A stretch of 64,000 nucleotides of DNA, taken from assembly GCA_024682415.1 (NCBI GenBank), contig JAIKZG010000032.1, forward strand, positions 117,507-181,506. The letters are read 5' to 3'. Every line of letters begins with the position of its first letter. Position 1 is the first letter of the stretch. This document shows positions 28,368-37,515 of this stretch, piece after piece. The stretch comes from Prevotella sp. Lineage in GTDB: Bacteria > Bacteroidota > Bacteroidia > Bacteroidales > Bacteroidaceae. The notes under the pieces were generated by a model. It was not told where the DNA came from and did not search any database. It saw only the letters and a program-made list of their open reading frames with translations. Position numbers and translations under genes: made by a program.

Positions 28368-30107
28368 ATGAACACAACACATTTCCACATACCAAATAAA
28401 GCGCGACACAAGGCAAAATCATTAATCATTTCTTCGGGCTTAATGATTTCAGCTTTACTATATTCACACAACTCACTGGCACAAAGCTATTTCAACGCTT
28501 CACCCAAACATGAGGTAAGGGCAATGTGGCTCACCACTATAGGCGGTCTTGACTGGCCTCACACTTATGCCACAAGCCAATATTCAAGAAAGAAGCAGCA
28601 GGAAGAGCTTATAGCCATTCTCGACAAGCTGAGCAAGGCTGGAATAAACACCGTTTTGCTACAGACAAGAGTGAGAGCCACCACCATTTATCCATCAAAG
28701 TATGAACCATGGGACGGCTGCTTATCGGGCGTGCCTGGCAAAAGCCCTGATTACGACGCTTTGCAGTTTGCCATAGACGAATGCCATAAACGCGGAATGG
28801 AGCTTCACGCATGGGTGGTAACATTACCCGTAGGCGTGTGGAACGGCAAAGGATGTGCCGACCTAAGAAAGAGAAAGCCAGGACTGATAAAGCAGATAGA
28901 CGGCCACGGATATATGAACCCAGAAGACCCTCGCACTGCTTCCTACATAGCCGATATATGCGAGGAAATAACACGCAATTACGACATTGATGGCATTCAT
29001 CTCGACTACATCCGCTATCCTGAAACATGGAAACTAAAAGTGAGCAAGGAGCGTGGGCGCGAATACATCAACGACATTGTAAAGGCGATACATCATAAAG
29101 TGAAATCATTGAAGCCATGGGTAAAAATGAGCTGTTCGCCAATCGGAAAGTTCAATGATTTGAGCAGATATTGGAGTCATGGATGGAATGCTTACGATAA
29201 AGTGTGCCAAGATGCGCAAAGCTGGTTGAAAACAGGACTGATGGACGAGTTATATCCTATGATGTATTTCAAGGACAACAACTTCTACCCTTTCGCGCTC
29301 GACTGGAAGGAGAATGACTACGGCAAAATCATCGCGCCTGGATTGGGCATATATTTCATGTCGCCAAAAGAAAAAGACTGGAGCCTGACAACGATAACTC
29401 AGGAAATGGAAATGCTCAGACGCGATGGCATGGGGCATACTTATTTCAGAAGTAAGTTCTTCACCGACAACACGAAAGGCATTTACGATTTCGCCACACG
29501 TTTTGACGCTACTCCTGCCCTCGTTCCTCCTATGACATGGGCAAGCAACAATCGCCCACTCTCTCCTGAAAGCATTTCTATTAACGGAGATCAGCTGACA
29601 TGGAGCAATGCGCGTGCCACAAACGATTCTCCCACATTATTATATAATATATACGCCAGCCGAGAATGCCCTGTAGACATTGCCGACTCGAGAAATCTTA
29701 TTAAGACCAGGCATAATGGCACAAGCCTAAAGATTGACCCGCAATACAACTATGCCGTCACCGCAATCGACAGATATGGCAATGAGAGCAACGCTATTCA
29801 AAGCAATTCTGGATGCGAGGGACAGGCAGGCACAAAGGAATCCTTGCTTGTGTGCGATGGTAAAAATGTATTCTTTAATCTGAATGACAGGAATATAGAC
29901 GCAGGCAGCGTAGTGATATGCACTATGCAGGGCAGCATGATAGAAGCGAGAAACATTCAAAAGCCTCGTGAAGGTAAGGATTTTTCTGCATATATAGGCA
30001 ACATAGAAGACGGCTTTTATCAACTGAGAACTATCGCCCCCAAAGGCATAAGCCATAAATTGGGATACTTCATCATAGATAGAAAAGGAATAATTCGAGC
30101 AGAATAA
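28368..30107 (+). CDS. secreted glycoside hydrolase-like 10 (GHL10/DUF187) protein
   Basis: 579 residues. A signal peptide with an unusually long charged N-region ends near residue 39 (SLAQ). The GHL10 TIM barrel occupies about 48-400: HEVRAMWLTTIGGLDWP, LQTRVRATTIYPS, GMELHAWVV, YDIDGIHLDYIRYP. The invariant D and E-type positions lie at the strand ends. A beta-rich, fibronectin-like region (about 410-490) and a C-terminal module follow. Members of this family are thought to act on peptidoglycan or other glycans; the substrate here is unknown. Confidence 0.9.
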   Translation: MNTTHFHIPNKARHKAKSLIISSGLMISALLYSHNSLAQSYFNASPKHEVRAMWLTTIGGLDWPHTYATSQYSRKKQQEELIAILDKLSKAGINTVLLQTRVRATTIYPSKYEPWDGCLSGVPGKSPDYDALQFAIDECHKRGMELHAWVVTLPVGVWNGKGCADLRKRKPGLIKQIDGHGYMNPEDPRTASYIADICEEITRNYDIDGIHLDYIRYPETWKLKVSKERGREYINDIVKAIHHKVKSLKPWVKMSCSPIGKFNDLSRYWSHGWNAYDKVCQDAQSWLKTGLMDELYPMMYFKDNNFYPFALDWKENDYGKIIAPGLGIYFMSPKEKDWSLTTITQEMEMLRRDGMGHTYFRSKFFTDNTKGIYDFATRFDATPALVPPMTWASNNRPLSPESISINGDQLTWSNARATNDSPTLLYNIYASRECPVDIADSRNLIKTRHNGTSLKIDPQYNYAVTAIDRYGNESNAIQSNSGCEGQAGTKESLLVCDGKNVFFNLNDRNIDAGSVVICTMQGSMIEARNIQKPREGKDFSAYIGNIEDGFYQLRTIAPKGISHKLGYFIIDRKGIIRAE

Positions 30108-30163
30108 ACAACGTTTTTTGAGCTAAATATCTGATTTTAAGCAAAAAAAACAAGATTATTTTT

Positions 30164-30192
30164 TTGATAATCACCAAAAAAGTGTACCTTTG
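30164..30192 (+). promoter_or_regulatory. promoter of the HU gene
   Basis: TTG at 30164-30166 and TACCTTTG at 30185-30192, 18 bases apart. The leader is about 75 bases. Confidence 0.75.
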
Positions 30193-30275
30193 CAGTCCGA
30201 AAGTTCAATGAGATTTTATCAAAATGAGCTATCGGAAAACAAAGAAAAAACAAATATTTTATAATATCAAGAGAA

Positions 30276-30554
30276 ATGACTAAGGCAGATATCATCAACG
30301 AAATTTCAGATTCTACTGGTATTCCAAGAAAAGACGTTTCAGTAGTAGTAGAAAGTTTCATGTCTACTATCAAGGACAGTCTTTTGGAGAGAAAAGAGAA
30401 CGTTTATCTCCGTGGTTTCGGTAGCTTTATCATAAAGCACAGAGCTGCAAAGACAGCGCGCAACATTTTGAAGAACACCACGATGACAATCGCTGCTCAC
30501 GACCTTCCAAGCTTCAAGCCAGCTAAGAGCTTCGCTGACGCGATGAAGGACTAA
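30276..30554 (+). CDS. HU/IHF-family DNA-binding protein
   Basis: 92 residues, the normal HU length. N-terminal MTKADIINEISDSTGIPRKDV forms the helical body and NVYLRGFGSFIIKHRAAKTARN the beta arm. In the arm tip the usual GRNP reads ARNI, so the intercalating proline is not at its standard position. The C-terminal FKPAKSFADAM is typical. The role is architectural DNA bending; it is first in a transcript that probably includes the next small gene and rng. Confidence 0.93.
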   Translation: MTKADIINEISDSTGIPRKDVSVVVESFMSTIKDSLLERKENVYLRGFGSFIIKHRAAKTARNILKNTTMTIAAHDLPSFKPAKSFADAMKD

Positions 30555-30601
30555 CAGAAAGAATAATAACATAACATTTACAAATTAAATAATAAAGAAT
30601 T

Positions 30602-30691
30602 ATGCCAAACGGTAAGAAAAAGAAGGGCCACAAGATGGCTACGCACAAGCGTAAAAAGAGATTAAGAAAGAACAGACATAAGAGCAAATAA
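30602..30691 (+). CDS. 29-residue highly basic protein, possible small ribosomal protein
   Basis: The frame starts MPNGKKKKGHKMATHKRKK; 16 of its 29 residues are Lys or Arg. It starts 47 bases after HU and precedes rng. I recognise this peptide as strongly conserved across Bacteroidales in the same position, and it resembles the very small ribosomal proteins described from Bacteroidota ribosomes. The identity with a named ribosomal protein is from memory and unverified. Many annotation programs would miss it because of its length. Confidence 0.75.
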   Translation: MPNGKKKKGHKMATHKRKKRLRKNRHKSK

Positions 30692-30718
30692 TTTGTCTCT
30701 TTTTGATCTTTTCTTAAG

Positions 30719-30812
30719 AAGGGGCATGTCGCGTTTCCATCCCACACATTATTCTATTACGAAATAGTGCATCAGCTATTGATGAGGGATTGACTGCATG
30801 ACATGCCCTTTT
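30719..30812 (+). promoter_or_regulatory. structured leader or attenuator upstream of rng
   Basis: A 12-bp outer stem pairs 30719-30730 with 30800-30811 (one G-U). Inside, ATCCC 30739-30743 pairs with GGGAT 30786-30790, enclosing two hairpins: CTATT-ACGA-AATAG and CATCA-GCTAT-TGATG. The whole has a branched, cloverleaf-like shape and is followed by a T-rich stretch, so it can act as a terminator. No promoter box is seen between it and rng at 30850. Confidence 0.6.
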
Positions 30813-30849
30813 ATTATTTTATAAGTTTTTTATTTTAAACGAAGAAAGA

Positions 30850-32427
30850 ATGACGAGCGAAGTAGTTATCGACGTCCAACAGAAAAACATTGCTATAGCG
30901 TTGCTTGAAGACAAGCGACTTGTAGAATATCAGGTTGAACCGAAATCGGCTTCATTCTCTGTTGGAAACATCTACATCGCCAAGGTCAAGAGAATCATGC
31001 CAGGACTTAACGCATGCTTTGTAGACCTTGGTTATGAGCGTGACGCCTTTCTTCATTATCTTGACTTAGGTAGTCAATTCAGCTCTTACGAGAAATACCT
31101 GAAACAGGTAGAAAGCGATCAGAAGAAATTATTTCCTTTCAGCAAGGCAATGCGTCTGCCCGACATCAAGAAGGACGACAGCGTGCAGAATGTGTTGAAA
31201 GTGGGACAGGAAGTAATGGTTCAGATTGTGAAAGAGCCTATCTCTACCAAGGGACCGCGTCTTACAGGCGAGTTAAGCTTTGCCGGAAGATATTTGGTGT
31301 TAATCCCTTTTGGAAACCAAATATCTGTTTCTACAAAAATTAAAAGCGGCGAAGAACGCGCGCGCCTTAAGCAACTCATCCACAGCATTAAGCCTAAAAA
31401 CTGCGGAATAATAGTAAGAACCGTAGCCGAGGGCAAAAGAGTGGCCGTGCTTGATGCCGAACTGAAACTATTGTATAAGAGATGGACAGACGCTCTTACA
31501 AAGATTCAGAAGACACAGACCAGACCACAACTTGTATTCGAAGAAACAGGCAGAGCAATCGCCCTACTGAGGGATTTGTTCAACCCAAGTTTCGAAAGCA
31601 TCTACGTGAACGATGAAGAAGTGTTCGAACAAGTAAAAAGCTATGTTTCACTAATAGCCCCTGAAAAGGCGGGCATAGTAAAGAAGTACACAGGCAAAGT
31701 GCCTATCTTCGACAACTTCAACGTCACGAAACAAATTAAATCAAGCTTCGGAAAGACAGTGAACTATAAGCATGGAGCTTATCTTATCATTGAGCACACC
31801 GAAGCTCTGCATGTGGTTGATGTGAACAGCGGAAACAGGGCTCGCTCAGAAAGCGGACAGGAAGCCAACGCACTCGATGTGAATCTCGGTGCAGCAGATG
31901 AGTTGGCACGCCAGCTGCGACTGAGAGATATGGGAGGTATCATCGTGGTAGACTTTATCGACATGAATTTGGCTGAGGACAGACAGGCACTTTATGAACG
32001 CATGGTAAAGAACATGCAGAGCGACCGTGCCCGCCATAATATTCTTCCTCTAAGCAAATTCGGACTTATGCAGATTACACGTCAGCGAGTGCGTCCAGCG
32101 ATGGATGTAAGTGTAGCTGAGACGTGTCCGAGCTGCAATGGAACAGGAACGATAAAGGCAAGCATATTGTTTACCGACCAACTGGAAAGCAAAATTGACC
32201 GATTAGTCAACAAGATTGGCGTCAAGAAATTCTATTTGTATGTTCATCCTTATGTGGCTGCCTACATCAACAAGGGAGTAATCTCTCTGAAGAGGAAATG
32301 GCAGATGAAATATGGATTTGGCGTACACATCATTCCTTCTGAAAAACTTGCTATGCTGCAATACGAATTTTACGACAGCAACAAGCAGTTTATCGACATG
32401 AAGGAAGAAATAGAAACAAAGAACTAA
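30850..32427 (+). CDS. rng: ribonuclease E/G
   Basis: 525 residues. An endoribonuclease for rRNA maturation and mRNA turnover. An S1-like domain lies at about 37-125 (GNIYIAKVKRIMPGLNACFVDLGYERDAFLHY, described by position). Catalytic metal aspartates lie in LHVVDVNSGN and IIVVDFIDM, and the zinc-link CPSCNGTG at about 425. The length corresponds to RNase G without the RNase E scaffold. The structured leader upstream is a candidate for autoregulation, as known for E. coli rne (inference). Confidence 0.95.
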   Translation: MTSEVVIDVQQKNIAIALLEDKRLVEYQVEPKSASFSVGNIYIAKVKRIMPGLNACFVDLGYERDAFLHYLDLGSQFSSYEKYLKQVESDQKKLFPFSKAMRLPDIKKDDSVQNVLKVGQEVMVQIVKEPISTKGPRLTGELSFAGRYLVLIPFGNQISVSTKIKSGEERARLKQLIHSIKPKNCGIIVRTVAEGKRVAVLDAELKLLYKRWTDALTKIQKTQTRPQLVFEETGRAIALLRDLFNPSFESIYVNDEEVFEQVKSYVSLIAPEKAGIVKKYTGKVPIFDNFNVTKQIKSSFGKTVNYKHGAYLIIEHTEALHVVDVNSGNRARSESGQEANALDVNLGAADELARQLRLRDMGGIIVVDFIDMNLAEDRQALYERMVKNMQSDRARHNILPLSKFGLMQITRQRVRPAMDVSVAETCPSCNGTGTIKASILFTDQLESKIDRLVNKIGVKKFYLYVHPYVAAYINKGVISLKRKWQMKYGFGVHIIPSEKLAMLQYEFYDSNKQFIDMKEEIETKN

Positions 32428-32430
32428 AAA

Positions 32431-32472
32431 AAATAGGTTATGCTCAGATATTGAACATAACCTATTTTTATT
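32431..32472 (+). terminator. rng terminator
   Basis: A perfect 12-bp stem pairs 32431-32442 with 32456-32467, followed by TTATTTTAT; A-rich upstream, so possibly bidirectional. Confidence 0.9.
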
Positions 32473-32515
32473 TTATCCTTATCTATTCTAATTTTTTGTA
32501 TTTGCCCCAAAGGCT

Positions 32516-32974
32516 TTATCTTATTCTGTCGATAGAGCGCACAAGCTTCTCATCGGCAATGATAGCCTTGCGTGCCATAAAATAAAGAATAAATGAAACC
32601 AACGGCAGGCAAGCGGCAAATCCCAAATGCAGTGAAGCCTCATCTGGCAAAGCAACCAAAGAAATCGCTGCCAAGCTAAGCATCCACAATGCCATCAGCA
32701 ACATATTCACGGCACATAATCTTGCCTGAAGCATACGCTTCTTGTATTTGAGCATAGCAACTACGCCCACTGGGCAAGACAACGCAAGCCATGCAAAGAG
32801 AACGCAGGGAGAGAAATCCCATTTGCCATTATTTCCGTCTACCAAAGCAAGATTATGAAGCGAAGAATCGGCTCCCATTCCATCTGGTGAAACAAAGCCT
32901 AAGGGAAGGCACAGGCAGGCTATAGTAGCCACGAGTGCCAAAAGGATAAAAACAGTCTGTTTGCGCTGAATCAT
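32516..32974 (-). CDS. DUF4293 family membrane protein
   Basis: 152 residues with four membrane helices. The opening MIQRKQTVFILLALVA is the DUF4293 signature as I know it, and the layout (long loop after helix 1, short C-terminal charged tail) fits. The function is unknown. It is the third gene of a bamD-omega-DUF4293 cluster with gaps of 13-28 bases, an arrangement typical of Bacteroidales. Confidence 0.85.
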   Translation of the reverse strand: MIQRKQTVFILLALVATIACLCLPLGFVSPDGMGADSSLHNLALVDGNNGKWDFSPCVLFAWLALSCPVGVVAMLKYKKRMLQARLCAVNMLLMALWMLSLAAISLVALPDEASLHLGFAACLPLVSFILYFMARKAIIADEKLVRSIDRIR

Positions 32975-32987
32975 ATCCTTGCCTTAT

Positions 32988-33332
32988 TTAAAGCTCTTCC
33001 TGATTGTTAGCCGGCTGAACAGAAGGATCACGATAATACACCTCGTGGTCTACAAACTCCTGAGTAGCAAGAAGTGTAGGCTTAGGCAACTTCTCATAAT
33101 AACGAGAAATCTCTATCTGCTCACGGTTCTCAAAAACCTCCTCAAGAGAATCATTATATGAAGCAAACTCAGCGAGTTTCTTGCTCAAGTCCTGCTTTAT
33201 CTCTGTAGAGATCTGATTAGCGCGCTTTGCGATAATTGATACACTCTCATAGATATTGCCTGTTTCCGCACCTAAATCAACGATATTACGTGTAACGGTG
33301 TTGGTAGGAGCTTTTGACTTTCTGTAATCCAT
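32988..33332 (-). CDS. rpoZ: RNA polymerase omega-like subunit (Rpb6 family)
   Basis: 114 residues. Bacteroidota carry a diverged omega/Rpb6 protein. NIYESVSIIAKRANQISTEIKQDLSKKLAEF matches the conserved omega helix region (about 28-58, R37-A-N-Q), and the C-terminal tail is acidic. It promotes assembly of the polymerase beta' subunit. Located between bamD and DUF4293. Confidence 0.85.
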   Translation of the reverse strand: MDYRKSKAPTNTVTRNIVDLGAETGNIYESVSIIAKRANQISTEIKQDLSKKLAEFASYNDSLEEVFENREQIEISRYYEKLPKPTLLATQEFVDHEVYYRDPSVQPANNQEEL

Positions 33333-33360
33333 AATTGTAATTTATATATTTTTATTTGTT

Positions 33361-34188
33361 TTAATCTTTTGTAATTTCCTTACATTTCTTGATATATCTC
33401 TCGGCTGTAGACTTCTCTTTAGAGTCAGGATATTCATTGATGAAGCCATAGCATTCATCCTCAGCGTCCTGATATCTCTCAAGCTTCTTCTCCTCCACGC
33501 TCTGCTGTGCAAGCTCATATTTGCTTTTCATTATGAGCACTGCGAAGTCTTCGCGCATAGAAGTGTAAGGATAGTCTTTAAGGGCATTCTGCGCTGTTAT
33601 GATGCAAGCTTCGTAATTATTACCGCCCATGCTGCAATTACCGAAATAAGTGCCGAGGTCGTAATAAAGCTTGGCAGAATGATATTCCTTCTTCACAAGT
33701 TTGTCCTGCAAATCAAACAGTCGCTGCTGTGCTGTCTGCTTCAGCTTAGCGTCGGGAAACACATCGAGATATTCCTGAAAAGCTGAAATGGCGTTGATAG
33801 TCTGGCTCTGGTCGAGGCGAGGCTCAGGAGTGCTCATATAAAGACTCTGCCCTACATAGAACTCTGCGTTTTCAGCATACACGCCCTTAGGATAGCTTGT
33901 GAAATACTTTTTAAAAGTCTGAGCTGCGCTCTCATAGTCGCGACTGCAATACTGTGCCATAGCCAGCATGTAAAGACTTTCCTGAGCGTTTTCAGTGCCT
34001 TTCTCCAGCGTCACCACATCCTGCAACAGCGTTATCGCGCGCACATATTTGCCGCTGGCGAAACATTCCTTGGCGTATTCGTATTTATATGTATAGTCTG
34101 ATGTTTTGAACACCTGATTAAACTCATTGGCACAGCCAGAAAAGAGCATCGTGGCGCAAAACGCAGCAATCAAACTTGTCTTCTTCAT
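33361..34188 (-). CDS. bamD: outer-membrane assembly lipoprotein BamD
   Basis: 275 residues from ATG at 34188; an upstream in-frame ATG at 34254 would prepend 22 residues before the signal peptide and was rejected. The signal MKKTSLIAAFCATMLFSGC gives a lipobox with C19. Five TPR-type helical repeats follow (YAKECFASGKYVRAITLLQ, YMLAMAQYCSRDYESAAQTF, and others). BamD is the essential lipoprotein partner of BamA in beta-barrel insertion. First gene of its cluster and divergent from uvrB. Confidence 0.93.
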   Translation of the reverse strand: MKKTSLIAAFCATMLFSGCANEFNQVFKTSDYTYKYEYAKECFASGKYVRAITLLQDVVTLEKGTENAQESLYMLAMAQYCSRDYESAAQTFKKYFTSYPKGVYAENAEFYVGQSLYMSTPEPRLDQSQTINAISAFQEYLDVFPDAKLKQTAQQRLFDLQDKLVKKEYHSAKLYYDLGTYFGNCSMGGNNYEACIITAQNALKDYPYTSMREDFAVLIMKSKYELAQQSVEEKKLERYQDAEDECYGFINEYPDSKEKSTAERYIKKCKEITKD

Positions 34189-34317
34189 TGATATATGATA
34201 AAATTGCGAATTACTTTTGACTTGCAAATTTACATAATAATCTACTAACGGCAAATATTTTAAGAATATTTTTAGCTATTTACGCCTAATGTCGTGGCAT
34301 TTTAAGCGCATTGTTAT

Positions 34318-34325
34318 TAACTTTG
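34318..34325 (+). promoter_or_regulatory. uvrB -7 box, almost touching the start codon
   Basis: TAACTTTG ends only 5 bases before the ATG at 34331, so the mRNA would start at or next to the AUG (leaderless, inference). Confidence 0.6.
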
Positions 34326-34330
34326 CAGTT

Positions 34331-36367
34331 ATGAATTTCAAACTGACGTCAAAATACAGACCTACGGGAGATCAGCCAGAGGCTATAAAGCAGCTCACCG
34401 ACGGGCTTAATCGTGGTGACGAGGCACAGGTGTTGCTGGGTGTTACTGGTTCGGGAAAGACCTTTACAGTAGCCAACGTGATAGCCAACGCTAATCGCCC
34501 TACCCTCATACTAAGCCACAATAAGACTCTCGCTGCGCAGCTTTACGAGGAAATGAAAGGATTTTTCCCCGATAATGCCGTGGAATACTACGTGTCTTAT
34601 TACGACTATTATCAGCCTGAAGCCTATCTGCCGAGCACTGACACTTACATAGAGAAAGACTTGGCGATAAACGAGGAAATAGACCGTCTGCGCCTATCAG
34701 CCATCACTGCTCTGCTTTCGGGCAGAAGGGATGTGATAGTGGTTTCTTCGGTGTCGTGCATTTATGGTATGGGTGAGCCTGTGACGATGGAAAACAGCGT
34801 GATTTCACTTCAAGTGGGGCAACGCATCGATCGCAATGATTTTCTGCGCAAGCTTGTAGATATTCTTTACGTAAGAAACGACATCGACTTGCAGCGCGGC
34901 TCTTTCCGTGTGAAAGGCGACACTGTGGATATTTTCCTTGCCTATAGCGACTGCGTGTTGAGAGTTTCGTGGTGGGACGACGAGATAGACAGCATTGAAG
35001 AAGTAGACAGCGTAACTTATCATCGCCTCTCTTCTTTCAAGGAATATCGCATATACCCTGCCAACCTTTTCATCACAAGTAAAGACCAGACTGATAACGC
35101 CATACGCCAAATCCAGGACGACTTGGTATTGCAGATTGATTACTTTAATCAGCTTGGCGACAGCATTAAGGCTCAGCGCATTAAAGAGCGAGTGGAATAC
35201 GACATCGAGATGATAAAAGAGCTTGGTCATTGCAGCGGAATAGAAAACTACTCACGATATTTTGACGGACGAGAGCCAGGACAGAAGCCTTACTGCCTGT
35301 TAGACTTTTTCCCTAAGGATTTCCTTATGGTAATAGACGAGAGCCATGTGAGTGTGCCACAGATAAGCGCGATGTATGGAGGCGACAGAGCGAGAAAGCA
35401 AAACCTTGTGGAATATGGATTCCGATTGCCAGCAGCTTTCGACAACCGTCCATTGAAGTTTGAGGAATTCCATGAAATGCTTAATCAGACCATCTATGTA
35501 TCAGCCACTCCTGCCGACTATGAGCTCAACGAGGCTGAAGGCGTGGTGGTGGAACAGATAATCCGCCCTACGGGATTACTCGACCCTGAGATAGATGTGC
35601 GCCCTACTGAAAATCAGATTGACGACCTCATGGACGAAATTCTCACTCGCACCAATCGCGGAGAGAGAGTGCTTATCACCACCCTTACTAAGCGAATGGC
35701 TGAGGAAATGACTGAATATCTGCTTAATCACGACGTCAAGGCAAGCTATATCCACAGCGATGTGGCTACCCTCGACCGCGTGAAGATAATGAATGATTTG
35801 AGAGCTGGCGTATATGATGTGCTTGTGGGAGTAAACCTTCTGCGTGAGGGTCTCGACTTGCCTGAAGTTTCGCTTGTAGCCATTCTCGATGCCGACAAAG
35901 AGGGTTTCCTAAGAAGCCATCGCAGCCTTACTCAGACAGCAGGACGAGCAGCGAGAAATGTGAACGGCAAGGTGATAATGTATGCCGACACCATAACCGA
36001 GAGCATGAGGCTCACCATTGATGAAACGGCACGCAGAAGAAGCCTACAGATGAAATATAATGCCGACCATGGTATCACCCCTCAGCAGATAAAGAAAGCC
36101 ATCAAGGGCTCATTATCAGCGTCGAGCGAAGAAGACATCAAGCATAGCGGAAAGCGATATGCCGACAATGCCTATATCGAGCCAGAAAACAACGCTGCCT
36201 TTGCTGCCGACCCTATAGTGAAGCGAATGACAAAGAAGCAGCTTGAAGACAGCATTGCCCACACCACTGAGCTCATGAAGGAAGCTGCCAAGAATCTCGA
36301 CTTCATTCAGGCAGCTCAATATCGTGATGAAATAATAAGATTGCAGGATGAGCTGAAAGGGAAATAG
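34331..36367 (+). CDS. uvrB: excinuclease ABC subunit B
   Basis: 678 residues from ATG at 34331; the ATG at 34289 lies upstream of the promoter box and was rejected. UvrB is the damage-verifying helicase of nucleotide excision repair. Walker A GVTGSGKTF, the damage-probing beta-hairpin YYDYYQPEAYLP, Walker B VIDESHVS, motif VI QTAGRAARNVNGKVI and the C-terminal UVR motif (about 635-670, ELMKEAAKNLDFIQAAQYRDE) are visible. Length is standard. Confidence 0.97.
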   Translation: MNFKLTSKYRPTGDQPEAIKQLTDGLNRGDEAQVLLGVTGSGKTFTVANVIANANRPTLILSHNKTLAAQLYEEMKGFFPDNAVEYYVSYYDYYQPEAYLPSTDTYIEKDLAINEEIDRLRLSAITALLSGRRDVIVVSSVSCIYGMGEPVTMENSVISLQVGQRIDRNDFLRKLVDILYVRNDIDLQRGSFRVKGDTVDIFLAYSDCVLRVSWWDDEIDSIEEVDSVTYHRLSSFKEYRIYPANLFITSKDQTDNAIRQIQDDLVLQIDYFNQLGDSIKAQRIKERVEYDIEMIKELGHCSGIENYSRYFDGREPGQKPYCLLDFFPKDFLMVIDESHVSVPQISAMYGGDRARKQNLVEYGFRLPAAFDNRPLKFEEFHEMLNQTIYVSATPADYELNEAEGVVVEQIIRPTGLLDPEIDVRPTENQIDDLMDEILTRTNRGERVLITTLTKRMAEEMTEYLLNHDVKASYIHSDVATLDRVKIMNDLRAGVYDVLVGVNLLREGLDLPEVSLVAILDADKEGFLRSHRSLTQTAGRAARNVNGKVIMYADTITESMRLTIDETARRRSLQMKYNADHGITPQQIKKAIKGSLSASSEEDIKHSGKRYADNAYIEPENNAAFAADPIVKRMTKKQLEDSIAHTTELMKEAAKNLDFIQAAQYRDEIIRLQDELKGK

Positions 36368-36399
36368 GATATGTTTTCTCTTTCGCCATCAAGTATATA

Positions 36400-36460
36400 A
36401 ATTCCCTTCCAACTTTTCTCCAAATTCATATCCAAAGAATAAGTCGGAAGGGATTTTTAA
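36400..36460. terminator. terminator between uvrB and the convergent hypothetical gene
   Basis: ATTCCCTTCC at about 36401-36410 pairs with GGAAGGGATT at about 36446-36455, followed by TTTTAATTT. Confidence 0.75.
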
Positions 36461-36480
36461 TTTCAGCTTTTAGCTACTGC

Positions 36481-37515
36481 TTACAGAGCAGGCTTCAGCG
36501 GATTAGCATCCTCGCCACCACTTGGAGCTTCCTCCTTTCCGTTAGGCTGTTCGCCCTCCTTTGGCGAAGGATTATCTGAAGGCTGTTGCTTCTCCCCTTC
36601 TTTCTGCGAAGGGTCAGACGCTGGCTGCTCGCCCTCTTTTCCAGATGGTTTCAGAGCAGACTCACCACCATCTTTCTGCTTTTCAGGCTCAAGGTCGGTC
36701 TTTTCTTTATCTTTCTTATTCTTATTCTTACCCTTGCTATTGCCTTTCTGTTCTTGCGTGGTGTCTGCATTCTCATCTGTCTTGGCAGCATGAGACTTCA
36801 CATCAGAATGCAACTCCCACTCCACGATGCACGCATTCAGCACACCTATCACCGCGCGAGCCTTCTTGCCGTCCTCTGTCTCCAGTTCTGCCAAGCCATC
36901 GAGTATTTTCACTATCTTCTTAAAACAATTATCAGAGTTGGCGCGAGCTATTTTCATAGCGTCCTTGCCCACCTCTGCCTCGCTACGTTCCGTGGCACGT
37001 TCGAGGAATAAGTCAGCCTCCCTATCGGCAATTGCCTTCATCTTCTCCAAATCATCACCCATGCCAAGGTCTTCCACGGCTTTAGGGTAAATAGTAGTAA
37101 GGTCGCCAACAATTTTAAGGCACTGCCCCAGACCTTTCTTCTTGCCTTTCGACAAGACAACAGCCCTCTTGCAAAGATAATTCCAAATATCATCTGCCTC
37201 CTTTGCCAGAGTGCTATCTACATGCCTGCGCATACCCTTTGCCCTCGACTTAATCATGTAGAGATAAGCGCGCCAGTCGGCATCACACTTATCTGTGTCT
37301 GTCGTCTGCTGAAAAGTGGTATTCACACGCCAGGTCTTAGCCTCAACGTCATGAGCCAGCTTCATGTTGTTTACTACAGGCACTACCACTTCCGGTAAAT
37401 CCTTGCCTGCCAATGCTTTGTCCAACATAGAGTTCAATGTTGTATGACTGCTGTTTGAACTCTTAGAGAATGATCGCCTTGCGACCTCCTCTTCCAATGT
37501 AATTTTCGTTTCCAT
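36481..37515 (-). CDS. hypothetical helical protein with Lys/Glu/Pro-rich repeat tail
   Basis: 344 residues from ATG at 37515 (a start at 37569 adds 18 residues of unlikely sequence). The first 240 residues are mostly helical and charged, with no signal peptide. The last 110 are low complexity: a Lys/Asn-rich stretch (KGKNKNKKDKEKTD), then imperfect repeats of the form PSxKEGEQPxS four to five times, ending acidic. I do not recognise the family. Such tails are often surface or scaffold linkers, but no function can be named. Confidence 0.75.
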   Translation of the reverse strand: METKITLEEEVARRSFSKSSNSSHTTLNSMLDKALAGKDLPEVVVPVVNNMKLAHDVEAKTWRVNTTFQQTTDTDKCDADWRAYLYMIKSRAKGMRRHVDSTLAKEADDIWNYLCKRAVVLSKGKKKGLGQCLKIVGDLTTIYPKAVEDLGMGDDLEKMKAIADREADLFLERATERSEAEVGKDAMKIARANSDNCFKKIVKILDGLAELETEDGKKARAVIGVLNACIVEWELHSDVKSHAAKTDENADTTQEQKGNSKGKNKNKKDKEKTDLEPEKQKDGGESALKPSGKEGEQPASDPSQKEGEKQQPSDNPSPKEGEQPNGKEEAPSGGEDANPLKPAL

